50,289 nt of DNA from Haplosporangium gracile (GCA_015499985.1 JAAAUF010000204.1:1-50289); one strand, 5' to 3'. Positions 32,896 through 45,089 are shown, counted from the first letter of the stretch. The notes: generated by a model from the letters alone, not told the origin. Numbers and translations are program-made.

Positions 32896-33568
32896 AAGAG
32901 TTGTCAAGGAATCGCAGCAGTCGCGGTATTATCGTGTAGATGCTCATTTCTTCTTTCTCTTTTTATCCCCTACCCGCCCACAAGACTCCTGGACCACCTA
33001 GCCTGCATCCTTGTACCATATTGTATATTAAAAAAAGGCGAAAGAGTGGAAAAAAGTGAAAAAGAATAATATAGCGGCGGACTAGAGTGAAGATAAAACA
33101 CCGACAAAGTTAAAAATAGGCAAGGGTTGTGTTTTCGAGGTAGAAATTCTGTTTGACTGTCGCGTACGACTGTAGACGTTCGACGTCGTGTTCTATTCAA
33201 TAATCGTTATGCGCAGACAAAAAAAAAACGCGTTTGCATTCACGTTCTACACGAACTTTATCAGTATCATGCAAAAGTAGAAGATATAATAGCGCTAGAG
33301 GAGGAAAGCTTGTCGCGTATTTTATTTTTGCTGTAGTATGTGGTACGGGGATTTCGATACTCCCAAGTAGTGGGGCGCGCGGGCTGACAGCTCCGCTCAG
33401 TCCAAAAAGAGCGAGGCTGGTCTACACTTAGATGCAGCAGCGGGTCCAGCCCACTGCAGCCGACAAGGCCTCTCCTGATCCAACAAGCTCATTCCTGAGA
33501 ATCCGATCTTTGGCCCTCTCGGAACCACATTCGATCGACCACGGTCCAGATCTCAAACCACCTTCAAA
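32896..33568. other. 3' region of the BORCS5-like gene
   Basis: AT-rich spacer. No gene recognised. Confidence 0.35.
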
Positions 33569-35125
33569 TCATGAACCAGGTCCTGGCTTACTTGCCAGCC
33601 TCCGCAAATTATCAGACGCCCTCATAGTCCGCTGTTGCGGCGGCGACATCACTCCATTCCCTTCATTCATCCTCCTCCCAGTCGCATCCCAATGCCCCTG
33701 CCCTTGACTCAAATCCTGCACCATATCAGCGCTCAGTGGCCGGGGGATCGGACTAACCGATAACAATCCACCACCACTGCTACTATCCATAGTCAGACTC
33801 CCGAATGAAGAGTCCAGATCCGATATTGATGTTGACTGCATGGGCAGAAAATTGAGTGAACTGGACGCAAGCGCCATACTGGCCCGGGCCTTGGGGACTG
33901 CGAGTGCTGTCGTCCGTGATGAAGGATGATGGTGTGGGTATCCTTGACTTGTCGCGGTCGTAGTTGTCCCTGCTCCTGTTGCAGATATAGCTGACGTAGC
34001 CGCAGTAGGTCTCCGGTTCAACGGCGTCGTATTCTGACCCAATAGCGCCAACCCTGACGGCGCAGGTCTGCTTTCAGAGCCGGAACCTATTGGCGACTTT
34101 GTCGCTCCTGTCGATGTATATCCATAATGATAGTGTTGTTCTGGAATCAGATGAAGGTACTGGTAGAGATTTGGGTAGGCTGATTCCGAGATCCCGATGA
34201 ATTCTGCTTCTTCGGGCAGCGCATCTGATATGAGGTTGAGTTTGTCGACAATCCCGTGTAGCAATGTCGTCGTCGTCTGTGCCTGCTTCGACAACGCGTG
34301 GACTAAAATTATCACAAATAAATAATAGATCACGTCAATATTTTCCTCTGCTACACGCTACATAGGCCTTCCAACGCAAATCTTTCATACCGCACAGGAA
34401 GAAGATTATCAATACCTGAGAGGAGTTCGATAGAGTGAGTCTTGGCTTGTTGGTGGATGGCAGTCAGTTCCTGGACTGCTCCTGACGTGAAATCGTCTAA
34501 CGCCCTCATCTTTGTCCCGAGTGACCTCTGAAACTCTTGGATGTCCTGTCCGTACCGCTTGCTGTGTGCGTTTATCTGAACTAATATGTCGACCAGCACA
34601 CTCGGGTTGAACGCCAGTTCCGTTGATGCTATTTGATTTGTTGGTTGTTGACAGAAGCGGATATTAGATCTGTGATGTTGAGAGTAAGTGTGTGACAAAC
34701 TGAATGACAAGGCGAAGACATGAACATAACTTACCTCCACGAGAGTCCGCATAAGCAGAGAAACCAAAGACACTTGTAAGCGAAAAGTGCGAAGGAGCAT
34801 CTGGCACCACCAAAGGTTCAAACTAAAATAGGACAAGGAAGACCGTGTCAAAACGCGCTCCTAAAATGACGTGTAGTTTAGAGAGACTACATTTGTTACG
34901 ACGCTCTACCTTGGGGAGGGCGCGAAGTGCCACCAGGTCCTCGTCCTCTTGCTCCTCGTTTGGATCTACAACGCGGATAATGCCCTACGCCAGCAACAAA
35001 GTAACAGTGGTGTGTTTTTGAGCTCTGTTAAGCATTTGGTTGTCGTCTTATTGGTAGCAAGTCCACGTTTTGAAACCATGCTGGCACAATGAGAGTAATT
35101 GTGGCCTTACTGGGTCCTGCTCCAT
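33569..35125 (-). CDS. BORC complex subunit 5-like protein
   Basis: Five exons (35125-35111, 34984-34910, 34822-34735, 34628-34416, 34302-33569) give 374 residues. The first exon encodes only MEQDP. Residues 6-80 contain IIRVVDPNE, the motif DLVALRALPKFEPLV and FNPSVLVDILVQINAHSKRY, then a helical, coiled-coil-like core with QEFQRSLGTKMRALDDFTSG and ending in LLHGIVDKLNLISDALPEEA. The same order (a short L-x-x-[IL]-P-x-F-x-P-L motif, a long helix, and a terminal L-N-x-[ML]-L-P-E-x-x-x-x-x-F) occurs in animal BORCS5, a subunit of the BORC complex that recruits the GTPase Arl8 to lysosomes. The last 190 residues are Ser/Thr/Gly-rich and probably disordered. No glycine at position 2 for myristoylation is present, unlike the animal protein. 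The assignment is by remembered similarity. Confidence 0.62.
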
Positions 35126-35589
35126 GGCTGTTATGTCTTGTGAAGTGCGTGTCTTACGTGAGTGAGTGTATGCTGGAATAAGTAGTTGTGTAGGCGATGT
35201 CGAATGCCGTCCTGTCAATGGTTCGTTATTGAAAGGTGAGGAACAAAGAGTGAATTGACCTCTGCGTGCGCCAAGGTGACATTACCAAGGTTAAGGGGCT
35301 GGCAGTAGTTTTCAAGGGGGATCAGACCTTTTTTTTTGTCTTGTGCTGCTTGTCCCCACAGCTACTCTTTCCTCTCTTTTTTCACTCAACAACTCCATTC
35401 CCCATCGACGTCGACTAACGCCTCAACTTGTTCGTCAGCAGGAACGCAAACAAGACAGACTAAGCGGAGCAGCAGATACTTCAAACACATATTAACGCGG
35501 AAACTATAAACAAGGATATCTCCCGACAGGCTATCTCACATATCTAACGGGATACGCGTCGCTGCACGACAAAACATATCGATTCGAAA
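35126..35589. promoter_or_regulatory. Shared divergent promoter region, BORCS5-like / SMAP-domain gene
   Basis: 464 bases between two start codons facing away from each other. A T-run and a CT-rich tract (35332-35390) lie in the middle. Promoter role inferred from layout. Confidence 0.4.
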
Positions 35590-36416
35590 ATGGCAGGAAC
35601 ACCACCTCCGCCGGTCGAGGACACAGTGGCACTAACTGCCCCTCCTCCACCACCCTCGTCCTTCGAGATCCAAGACACACCAGCATCTTCACCGCTTCCA
35701 TCGCCAACAAGCGCTTCTCAAGCCCAAGATCCAACCCCTCCAAAATCAGTATCAGATCAGCAAAAATCAACACCTGAACAAGCAGATCAACCAACCCCTA
35801 GACCCCGCAGGAAACGCCGCTTCTCGCCTTCTGCACAAGATCCAATCCCCGCCCAAACGCCATCAACAGCACCCACAGCACCTCCAGTTCCGTCCTCACA
35901 GATACACCAGTCTTCCAACACCACCATCGCATCATCCACGACGTCGACAAAATCAAAGCCATTGACGGCAAACGAGTGGGAAAAGACCGCCTTCGTCGGC
36001 GATGCCAGTGGCGAAAAGCGCGTGAAGTTCCTTAGACTGAGTATGTTGACCACTTTTGAAGAAACGTTTGCTGGAATGACTCACGAAGCGGTAAATGCTC
36101 TTTGCCTAACCCCATATCACATCACTCTCTCATGATATGCCTTTTCATGTACTGCAGTGGGCTTAGGAAAGTCGACAAAGATCGAAGCGAAGCCTGAGAA
36201 CACCGAGGATGCCGTAAGACTCAATTGCTTCATCTTTCACTCTGATGCTTACATGACATCGTTTTCACAACAATAACCAACACAATCTATCCCCTTTTGT
36301 CACCTTGTCCCGAAAAAAAAAAATAGTCCCGCGAAGCATCAAGACGGCAACAGCAATCGTATGATATGGAGCGGCAATACGAACAGGGAAGGAAGCGCCA
36401 ACCTCGCTTCAAATAA
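35590..36416 (+). CDS. Small acidic protein (SMAP)-domain protein
   Basis: Three exons (35590-36040, 36158-36213, 36327-36416) give 198 residues. The first 120 residues are Pro/Ser/Thr-rich with a basic patch (PRPRRKRRFSP) that could act as a nuclear signal. The C-terminal module reads WEKTAFVGDASGEKRVKFLR, then LMGLGKSTKIE, then a helical basic end with MERQYEQGRKRQPRFK. This W-x-x-x-x-F-x-[GD]-D ... K-F-L-[RK]-L-M-G pattern and the following charged helix match the SMAP domain of human C11orf58 and related fungal proteins, whose function is unknown. The Met of LMG arises across the first splice junction (A|TG), so the unspliced frame misses it. An AATAAA overlaps the stop codon (36412-36417). 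Confidence 0.75.
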
Positions 36417-36474
36417 AATCACCCAGATTTCAATTGTGAACATTTTGCGGATTTTTTTTTTTGACTGGTATGGT

Positions 36475-36480
36475 TTTATT
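36475..36480 (-). terminator. Poly(A) signal of VPS39
   Basis: AATAAA on the minus strand, 31 bases after the VPS39 stop and inside the convergent gap with the SMAP-domain gene. Confidence 0.45.
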
Positions 36481-36510
36481 CCAGCTGCTGACAAAAAGGT
36501 TGTATTGCTT

Positions 36511-39500
36511 CTATGTGCGCCAGTGGCCAATCGCAGCCATTGTCTCCTTGCACGAATAATGCACCACAACTCCATCTGGAAACACTGCAAATACACTACA
36601 TAACATCAGTGAGAGTAAACGACATTGTGAGCGAGAAGGCGAAAGTCAACGTCAGGCATATATATAAACACATCAGCTAGAACAAAAATTCACAAAATAT
36701 CCATGAAAATTACCTGTTGCCGATACGCTTGTTACATTTTGGACACATCCTGTCTTCTGTTATCTTGACACGCCTTGACCGGTAGAATGTCAACTGCTCC
36801 TGCGTCTACATACATCATTATACGAAAAAAGTGACAATGTCAGTTTCTGGTCCCTATATCATATTGCTGCAGCATTCCCCTATCTTCTTTAACAAATGCT
36901 GTACCTGAAGACGCTCGGCTTTGAGCAAGTTCTTGACAATCATGTCCATATGCTTCGTCTTGTTACTCTCACGGATCGACTTTTCGAAAAACTTGAACAG
37001 TTGGTCAATCCTGGTCGACGCCGGCAGCAGCGACAGCACCTACACAAAGCATTTCAAATGATGAACATAGCCAATGTCAGTGAAGGAGAGAGATAGACCA
37101 AAAGTCGCGGGTGAAATAAAGAGCGAGCAGTCGAAGACTTACAGCGGAGGGATCGATGTGGGTTCCGTGACGGGTCAAAATATCCAGAGCTGGTTCCAGC
37201 ATGGGCTTCTCACGATTGGGTGGCCTCAAATACACCTTCAACAGCAACAGGTACACGTTCTTGGTCGGATCGTTGCTGTTAAAGTTCTTAATACAATATC
37301 TAGATTGGCAACAAAGAAAATCAAAATATGAGTAACGAAAAATGACGCGTGAAACTGTTGTCGTACATTCTCTTGCAACTTACTCCTCGGCGGCGTGGAA
37401 GTTGTTGAGTTTGTGCACGTAAATGTTCAGCGCCTGGTCGTGCTGTCCAATGCGGCTCAGCAAAATTGCCCTTTCTTCGTAGCAACCTATTAGAGGATTG
37501 GACACGAGAGGTTAGTTAGACAATTCCTTAATTCGTCCAACGTGTATAGTACGCGTGATTGCGACATCTAGTTTACTTACTATCGACAGGAAGACGACTG
37601 AGAATGCGCTCAGCCTTGTAAGACGTTGACTCGTCCAAGAACTGCAACAGCTTCGCCTTCGTCTTGAGTGTGACATCTTCGTTGCCGGGTGTTGAAGAAT
37701 CGCGCTGGATCTGAGCAAGATACGAGACAACAAGGGTATTATGAAAGTCCGAGGTCTTGTCGCCCAGCTCGTGAATGATGTGCTCCAGATAAATGACGCA
37801 AAGGTCTAGCGACAGCCTCTCCAGATATGCCATGATCTTGTATCTCGGCAAAGTATCAATCTCTGGCTCATCGTCAATGAAAATCTTCATGGCAACGGCA
37901 GGATCCAGTTCCAAAATCCATGTTCCAAACTCGAGTATGAGGGGGAGGTGGTCAACGCCAAGCCGCTGCAAGTAACTGACTGTAGGAAGAACGCCATGCA
38001 TCTCACCGGGGTTCGTGTGAATCGTCTTCAAAAGCTCCAGTGCTTTACGATGAAGCTGCTTGCCTCTGTAAAAGTCTACCAGCTCTTTGAATTTCTACTC
38101 TCCGGGGAAAAAAAAATGAAATGAATTAATTTCAATCCTCCGCATCAACTCCCATCGGGATAGAAACAGTGAGAGCACCAAAAGCATTACATACCTTGTG
38201 CTTCAACAAGAGACTCTCAGTTTCATCAGGATTGCAGTGGTTGTTGACTCTCAAAAGAGATCCAACCAACCTCTCGTGGGTCATCATGTACGACTTCAAC
38301 AGTGCAGTGTCCACAATCTCCAACATTTGAAGGTGGTCCTCCGCTTCGTCTTCCTGGTTTGAATGGTGGTATGAGAACGAATCGTGGTTGTTCTGGAGCG
38401 TCTGCAACGACTTGGAGATCTTTTGGCGCTTGTCAGCCAGAAACCTGATCAGACACTCCACCGCATCCTCGAGTTCCTTTGTGCCTATAACATGTAGATA
38501 AAATGAGACGTTAGTGTTTCTTTATACGTTACACCGAGTTGGTCACAAAAAAAGATACATCAAATACGTACTCATGATAATGGGCTGGGTATTTTTTGCG
38601 CTGGCGTCTTTCAGGTCCACATCGCTAGAGTTGGGAGACACGACTTCGGGTTCATTGGGAGGCAAATGGCTCGAAATCACCGCCGGGTATAGTCCGATAA
38701 CCTCTGCTGCGGGGGTATCGAGTTCCGAGAACAGGATCAACGATTCCTCGTAGTGGTGTGTGCGGAACAAATGGTGTGCATACAGAGTCTTGATCTTGCC
38801 CAACGTGTCAACCTACATTTGAAGGGGGGCAATAGAACTTGTTAGCTGATTTGCGTTGTCTGAAAAAGCATTGTAAACGACGCGTGAGCCCACAGCTCCA
38901 CTTACAGTCTCATCGAGGAGGACAGGGTTGATTTGATTGATAAGACTGATGGCTTCCTGATACTCTTCCTTTTGCACCAACTCATCAATCTATTGTGAAT
39001 TCAAATACAAGAACATTTTCATAGGGGTTAATTATGAACAAAAACGCTGTTTGCTCACAACAGCCTCCAGGGTCAAGAAAAATGACGATGGGTACCTGCT
39101 GGGGAAAGCTGTAGGGGATGAGGCGCCAGACTTCGTTTGTGCTGGCGATGTAGAGGAGCTTTCCCTGAGTCAAAAGTCGAGCGTGTGGCATTTCTGCGCT
39201 CTGGACAAGAGCTCTCGTCTCAATGTTGCGAATCTCAATGTGCCGTGATAAAATCGCAACAGCATACGGAGAAGAGTAGCCCAATTCCTCGGGCATTCCT
39301 GACCACTCGATCCCGTTCTTGCGCTTTGGCATTCCGTCCACCCCCACCGATATACTCGAATCTATTTCATTCAAAGAAGCAATAATTAGTTAGCTGCTAT
39401 CCTTGGCCATGCATGACATAACATTGACTACTGTCAAAATCTTCGGTGGAGACTTGCTTTCTTTGCCGAGAAGAATTTCGTCGTTGGGAAGACGGGTAAT

Positions 39501-40700
39501 AAGCGGTTTCCCGGGCTTGGATCCAAATCCCATGAGACCCCCAGTTGCCAAAGAACTGAAAGTGTTAAGTGTGTTAAGAGTGCTCTCCAGAGTCGAACCA
39601 AGTGCACCTTGGACAGAAGGTGAAGTTGGTGAGAATAAAGGTGTCAAGACACTAGACTTGCAGTCCATGAGAGCATATTCGTTATCGAATCCCATGCAGA
39701 GGTTCTGTGTTCCAACCCATTCCATTGTCCTGACCCTGTCCGGAACAGGAAAGTCCTATTACAACATTACAAAAGAGGGTATAAGCTATCAATTTGCCTG
39801 CTTTACGGACAGCGATAGTTGTGCTAGCATTCACTGGGATATCTGAGAAAGCCATCCATACCTTGGTGCTCATAAACTCGCTGTCCTGCCAGGAAAAGAC
39901 AATAACCTTGCGCTTCACCGCCACAGCAAGTCGGGTCACGACCTGAGGAAACCCATCCTGAATCTCAATCTTGGAAAACACCGAAAACAGATTCGCACCT
40001 CTCGTCTCGCCTAGCTGTGTTCTCAATGCAAAACTTTCCAGGTCGTGAAGATTGACATATCCATCTATTTTTTTTCCACACAAAACAAAAAAGAGTAGAG
40101 GATTGGTCTTGCTTGTTTTGCATCTCTTATTTACCAAAACAACAAGATATGCCCGACATCGCCTGAATGTGGGCCACATGAGTAATAATATCGTACCTGA
40201 TAGGGTCACCAACACGCCGACGGCCTTGATAATGTCAATCTGTTCAATAGCCTTCTTAGAGAAAGTCTTTAGTGTCTCCATGAGTGTCACCGAGATAGCC
40301 TCATCCTGGCCTATATGAATCGAGGAAGAGAGGAGGAAATCATGTCAGAAACAAATCGGCAATTTTCAACTAGTGCCTACTTCCTTGCAGTCTCTCCTGA
40401 ATTCCTCTGACTTGAACATACCAAGTGGCTCCCGAACGGAGTAGACGAGCAAGGTGCCGTAAAGAGTGCCCACATAGAGTTTATCACCTAACAAGTTCGT
40501 CAAACGGAGGAAGAAGTCTGAGTACACAGGTCGCTACTACAACATTGTCAATGCAACCCTACTCCACGAAGAACAACGTATGCAGTCTGACAATTGCATG
40601 CAGAGCGAGTTTGTTGTTTTGTGGTACCTTGTGCAAAGATGGACTCGATCTTATGGGGCAGCTTCTCGATGACCGTGTAGACCTTGAAAGCGTCGTGCAT
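36511..40700 (-). CDS. VPS39: HOPS/vacuolar tethering subunit Vps39 (Vam6)
   Basis: Fifteen exons join in phase to 906 residues: 40700-40628, 40487-40422, 40310-40197, 40064-39862, 39755-39458, 39361-39096, 38989-38906, 38812-38572, 38484-38195, 38094-37581, 37486-37384, 37299-37143, 37039-36905, 36805-36714, 36595-36511. The start MHDAFKVYTVIEKLPHKIES and DKLYVGTLYGTLLVYSV are the first strands of the CNH beta-propeller. A long alpha-solenoid (clathrin repeat) follows, for example YEERAILLSRIGQHDQALNI and YCIKNFNSNDPTKNVYLLLL. The end is a zinc-binding C-terminus with CPKCNKRIGNSVFAVFPDG and VVHYSC. Vps39 links the HOPS tethering complex to Rab7/Ypt7 on the vacuole and takes part in vacuole-mitochondria contacts. 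Intron 5 has a GC donor. Confidence 0.93.
39362..39457 (-). other. GC-AG intron 5 of VPS39
   Basis: The donor reads GAAA|GCAAGT. The next exon needs a phase-1 donor, and none of the nearby GT dinucleotides gives phase 1, so the GC donor is the best fit. Confidence 0.72.
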
Positions 40701-41221
40701 TTGTGTCTCAGTCTAGTTCGTGGTGGTCTTGATGCTGTTTGGGTTGTTATTGTATGTTGCGATTCCTTCTTCTGCGGCCTCCGTGTGCTGCGTTGTGCCG
40801 ATGAGTCTCTATGCTGAGCTTTTAAGAGTGAATGTCGGTCTGAATGAGTGAGAGCAGGAAGTAGGGCAGAAGGAAGAGAAGTGTTGGGTGGCAAGCCAGG
40901 CGCGTGAACGGCCGGCGGACCCTTCTTCTTTCTATTTTCGTGACTGGCATTCTGCACAAAAAAAAAGTGGTCGCGAGCTCAACCGGCCGTTGCTCTGCCT
41001 CACCCTCAAAGTAAGGAGGTCGCTTGTTGCTTACTTGAACAGGGGATCAAAATGGAGTATGGAAAAGGAGAGAGAACGATAAACGTATCATTGTCAAAGG
41101 CATGGAGACGAGTCTTGCTTGCTTTGTTTATTGAATGACTACAAAATAAAATGGTTTTTTGGTCGTGTTCAGCGAGGTTTGCTATCGATCAAGTCCCTCG
41201 CAAAGTAATTAGGAAGAGTTT
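40701..41221. promoter_or_regulatory. VPS39 upstream region / CHO1 3' region
   Basis: No gene is seen. Holds the CHO1 poly(A) signal and presumably the VPS39 promoter. Confidence 0.4.
41127..41132 (-). terminator. Poly(A) signal of CHO1
   Basis: AATAAA on the minus strand, 90 bases after the CHO1 stop codon. Confidence 0.45.
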
Positions 41222-43079
41222 TTACAACTTGGGGATCTTCAGCGATTTGCTACAATTGAGAAAGAATGAAATGGAGAAAGAGTAAGTATGCGTGGCTGTA
41301 GATCATCAGAAACGCGCAATATCAAAAGAAAATTCCCTGAAGAAGGCTAATCATACCTGACCATGAGGGCGCCGCTGATACCATACATGACGACCATGGC
41401 ATGGAAGGAGCAACCCGGCACAATTTCAATCAATCCACCAGGCAATTGGTACCCAATCTGTCCATAGTGAACCAAATAAGCAATAACACCAACAAGGACG
41501 ATCGATGTTGGGATAGGAGTGCCCTCAAAGTAGTCCACCTTGCCACGGCTGTCGTGGGGCAAGATCGCAACTGTCGCGTTGTAACGCGCCAAACGCGCAA
41601 TTCCACAGCACACAAAGCAGATCAGCACTACTGAGTCCAAGAAGCTTTGCATCCCGACCACAAACGCCAGCACTGCTGGGGCAACGCCAAATGAGATCTA
41701 TATATGCCGTTCATCGAAGGAAAATAATGATAAAGATGCATATGAATTAGTGCCAAGTTGACACGCGTTTTGTTGTTGTCAGGGTAGAGACGTGTCCGTT
41801 CTTGTGTTGTAATGCTATGACATGATTCCACACAACCACAATTTCAGACAGGGGACCCCCACATGTAAAAGACGAAAAATAAAAAGAGAGCATGACGTCA
41901 AAAAAAGTTGTTGTTGTTGGCTCAAAACAGGCTGGTCTGGGCTGAAAATGAAAATGGGTCCACTCGCCACAATCCATAATCCGTAAGTTGTCATCGCTCT
42001 CCAATATCCTCAACGGTGCCAAGAATTTGTGCAAGCGAGGTTGTCGAGTCGAACCGGTTGGGGTGAGAAAAAAGTGTTTTGATGTTGCCGAACGCAAAAA
42101 AAAAAAAAATCTGCTCGATCTGTCATCCTGCTCGAATCGACTTGTCCTTTGGATATACAAATTGAACAATTTTCTGTTGTGCCTCTGACTTCTTCCGAAT
42201 AAGTAAAGGGTGGGAGTTGGTTGGTTGGTCGGCGCTTTGAACAGGCGCTGTCGGCGTAGGCGTTTTGGTGATTGGTTGCGGGTTAATGTGGAAACAGGGA
42301 GTCAAGAAAAACAGAGAAGTAACTTCAACGACGCCAGGATGAAAAAACAACAACAAAACAACAGCCCGCCAACTTCCACACGTCCCTTCCGCATCCACCA
42401 CCAATACCCTCAGGACGTCCACAACAAGGATGTAAACAACTGAAAATAAACTTACTGCGTCAGCAAGTGAATCAAGCTCCTGTCCAAGGATAGAACTGGT
42501 TTGTCTCCAACGAGCAACACGCCCATCAAAGACATCAAACGTGAATCCGAGCGGGATACACCACATCGCGGCCCACAGGTAGTACTGGTCATGGGTAATC
42601 AGATAGCGCAGGTTCGAGAAAATAGAAAGCACACCGCAGACTCCGTTACACAGCGTGATGACATCCGCGAGATTGAAGTTTCTACAAAGCAAAGACAAAG
42701 AGAATGTGAATTACCGATCGAGTGTTTGTGATTCCAGAAGTGGTATGGAATGGGCGTTGTGTCCAAGTTAGTATTTCCTGGCCTGTTCTTTGTTTTGAGT
42801 GTGAAAGTGGACGTGCATGCTCATATATGCTCGTCCTGGTGTGAAATAGTACCTGACAAGGTTGAAGTGACCGTCGTCCTTTGTTAGGTTTTTAACCTAT
42901 CAATTATAATGGGTTGGTAAGGAGCAAAGGTCAGCGTACCCATGCTTGCGACTGGAAGGGACTGCAAAGTAAAGTAGGAAATATATGTGTACCTGCTGAA
43001 ACTGTTCCTTGGAAAGAGTGGTTGGTGGCGACTCGAGCTCGGAGGTTCCTTGTCTTGTTGGTTTTGGGCGCTGCGACAT
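41222..43079 (-). CDS. CHO1: CDP-diacylglycerol-serine O-phosphatidyltransferase
   Basis: Five exons (43079-42993, 42896-42853, 42681-42456, 41697-41357, 41249-41222) give 241 residues. The enzyme makes phosphatidylserine from CDP-diacylglycerol and serine in the ER membrane. The CDP-alcohol phosphatidyltransferase signature D-x2-D-G-x2-A-R-x8-G-x3-D-x3-D is perfect: D93, D96, G97, A100, R101, G110, D114, D118. NFNLADVITLCNGVCGVLSI precedes it and ISFGVAPAVLAF, CCGIARLARYN and YFEGTPIPTS follow, as in fungal Cho1. Several hydrophobic helices surround the motif. The last exon encodes only SKSLKIPKL plus stop. Intron 3 is 758 nt. The order of genes (VPS39 downstream, same strand) implies nothing about co-regulation. 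Confidence 0.94.
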
Positions 43080-43544
43080 TGTTGGTTCGAGAAGAGTGAA
43101 GCCGGGGTGTGTGAGTGAGTGAGCTAGAGAGAGAGTGGAGGAATGCCGGTTTGTGGTGTAGAGAGAGTATTAGGGAGGAGAGAAGAAAATGAAAGAAGTG
43201 AAAGCGAAAAAAAAAGAGAGGGGTGGGTATCCAAATACAAGTGGAGTGATGAAAGGGCCGGTCATTTTTTTCGCGGGAAAGAAATCCAAGTCATGGAAAT
43301 TATTTTTCTCCCTTGAGGCGCACACGGATAACACACACAGACAAACAGCCAACCCCCATACAGTTCACCATGACGACAACGGAAAATCACAGCGGTTACA
43401 CACACCCAAGCTCATTCCCCCGAAAACACACAGTGGCATACACTGACAATGCGCTTTTAATAGTAATAATGATATCTAATGAAAAAAAAAATGAATCACG
43501 CTTCTACTCCCAAATACTGCCACTCGAAATAGGGACCCTCATAC
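43080..43544. promoter_or_regulatory. CHO1 upstream region / mS42-like 3' region
   Basis: No gene is seen. Close to CHO1 there are GAGAGA-rich stretches (43121-43180). I looked for a UASINO-type element (CATGTG-like) and did not see a convincing one. Confidence 0.4.
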
Positions 43545-44843
43545 TTAGAATCCACCGACACGGAGGACTCTGCTCTCGACCACACTCCAGTCAACAGTCT
43601 TGAAAAAGTTATCCAAGTACTTCTCACGGCCCTCACGGGTGACGCCATAGTCCGTCAAGTAGGCATGCTCCCACATCGAGACACACAAGATAGGCACATA
43701 GCTGCTGTTGGCCATCAACTTGGCCGGTGCCGAGAACTTGGACGCGCCAGAGTAAGGGTTCTGGGCAGCCGAGGCAAAATCGTGGTCCGTCGACGTCTCA
43801 TCCTCGCGCTGCATCCTGCGGCGGTGGTGAGGGGATCCTGCATTGTATGTGTTCAATAGCACCAAACGTCCATCCTTGTCCTCGACCAACCAGGTCCATC
43901 CCGATCCGAACAGTCCCAATGCGTTAGTAGTGAACTCGCGCTTGAACACCTCGACGCTGCCGAATGACTCGCTGATGCGCTTGGCAAGGACCTCCGACAT
44001 GGGCTTTTGCTCAACCGCGCTGCTCTATTTTTTCCCGATTTTATCCAGTTGGAAAAGATATAATGCAAGTCAGAAAATGTTGGTCCATTTTACTTTCATT
44101 GCTTAGCGTTCCTGACGGGTATCTCTGTGTGTTCCTGAATAAAATAATTTCTTACCAAGGTGCGCAAGAAAAAGTCGTTGTTCCAGGCTTGGGAGGCGTT
44201 GTTGAAGATCTGAACCTCGTTCAATGAACGAGCACTGTCCATGAGGACCTCGTGGAAAGCCTTTTCCTCATATGGGGTGCCTATTACAAGATCATTAAGA
44301 TTACACCTCGGGAAAGTTAGTCAGGGTCGCTCAAGCCGCGGCAAATGGAGTCATTCAGTCCGAGTCTCTGGTATAGTTGCTGTGTTTCACAGTTTTGCTT
44401 GTGTTCCTCTATCTCCTGAAGTCCAGACGTGATTGCAAGAGAGTTTTCTTCCTGATATAGTGCACCCTTTCTAAAGTTCCTGAAATGAATGGGAAGATAA
44501 AAGCCTTAGCAACTCACCTGCGATGAGCTCGTTGAGGCGGTTGACAAGACCAATCTGATGATCCTCATAGATAATCTTCAATGCGGCGGGGGAGAGCAAG
44601 GGCTTGGCTCCCGCATCAACAGTGTATGGCAAGGCGGGGACAGTGTGCAACTTGGCAGCAGCCCTGAACGACGAAGCCAAAGGCGAGGCGACCGACTATC
44701 GAGTTGAAGGCAAAGGGAGAGGTAGGGAGCGTAAGTTGTTGTTGTCGTTGAGCAATTTTATTTTCCTGTGCGACCATATTGCGTTTGTCGACCACAAAGA
44801 AGGAGTAAGGGTGTACCTTGAGACGAAGAACTTGGCGAAGCAT
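43545..44843 (-). CDS. Mitoribosomal small-subunit protein of superoxide-dismutase fold (mS42/mS43 type)
   Basis: Four exons (44843-44817, 44695-44518, 44280-44156, 44024-43545) give 269 residues. The start MLRQVLRLKSVASPLASSFR is a mitochondrial presequence. The body follows the Fe/Mn superoxide dismutase fold: LHTVPALPYTVDAGAKPLLS, NRLNELI, NNASQAWNNDFFL, GLFGSGWTWLVEDKDGRLVL and SMWEHAYLTDYG. Three of four metal ligands are changed by my alignment: the first His is Ile51, the second Asn103, the Asp is Ser226; only His230 remains. Loss of these ligands is typical of fungal Rsm26/Mrp1, SOD-like proteins of the mitochondrial small ribosomal subunit (mS42, mS43). I cannot decide between the two paralogues. 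A His/Arg-rich and acidic insert lies near residues 176-195. Confidence 0.82.
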
Positions 44844-45089
44844 GGCGATTGTTGTGTAGGTTGTGAATGAGGGTGGAGAGAAGGAGTCCGGAAAACTGAT
44901 CAGTGACCTGACGAAAAAGGGTGTTTTGGGTCCCAAGGTGTTCCTTGAGATTGTGACGGTGGCTTTTAATAATCTTAAGGGTAAGGTTGATTAGTTCCCA
45001 TTTCGTGCTCTTGCATAAAAGTGCTACAAGAAAGAACACTTTGCCATTCATCAACCATTGCCACCAAAAAACTACAAGACACAGTAGCC
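44844..45089. promoter_or_regulatory. Compact divergent promoter, mS42-like / EF-hand gene
   Basis: Only 246 bases lie between two start codons facing away from each other, the shortest divergent spacer in the window where both starts are clear. Confidence 0.5.

Noticed and set aside
43545..44000. Annotation as active manganese superoxide dismutase
   Set aside because: Three metal ligands are replaced, which fits a ribosomal SOD-like protein instead.
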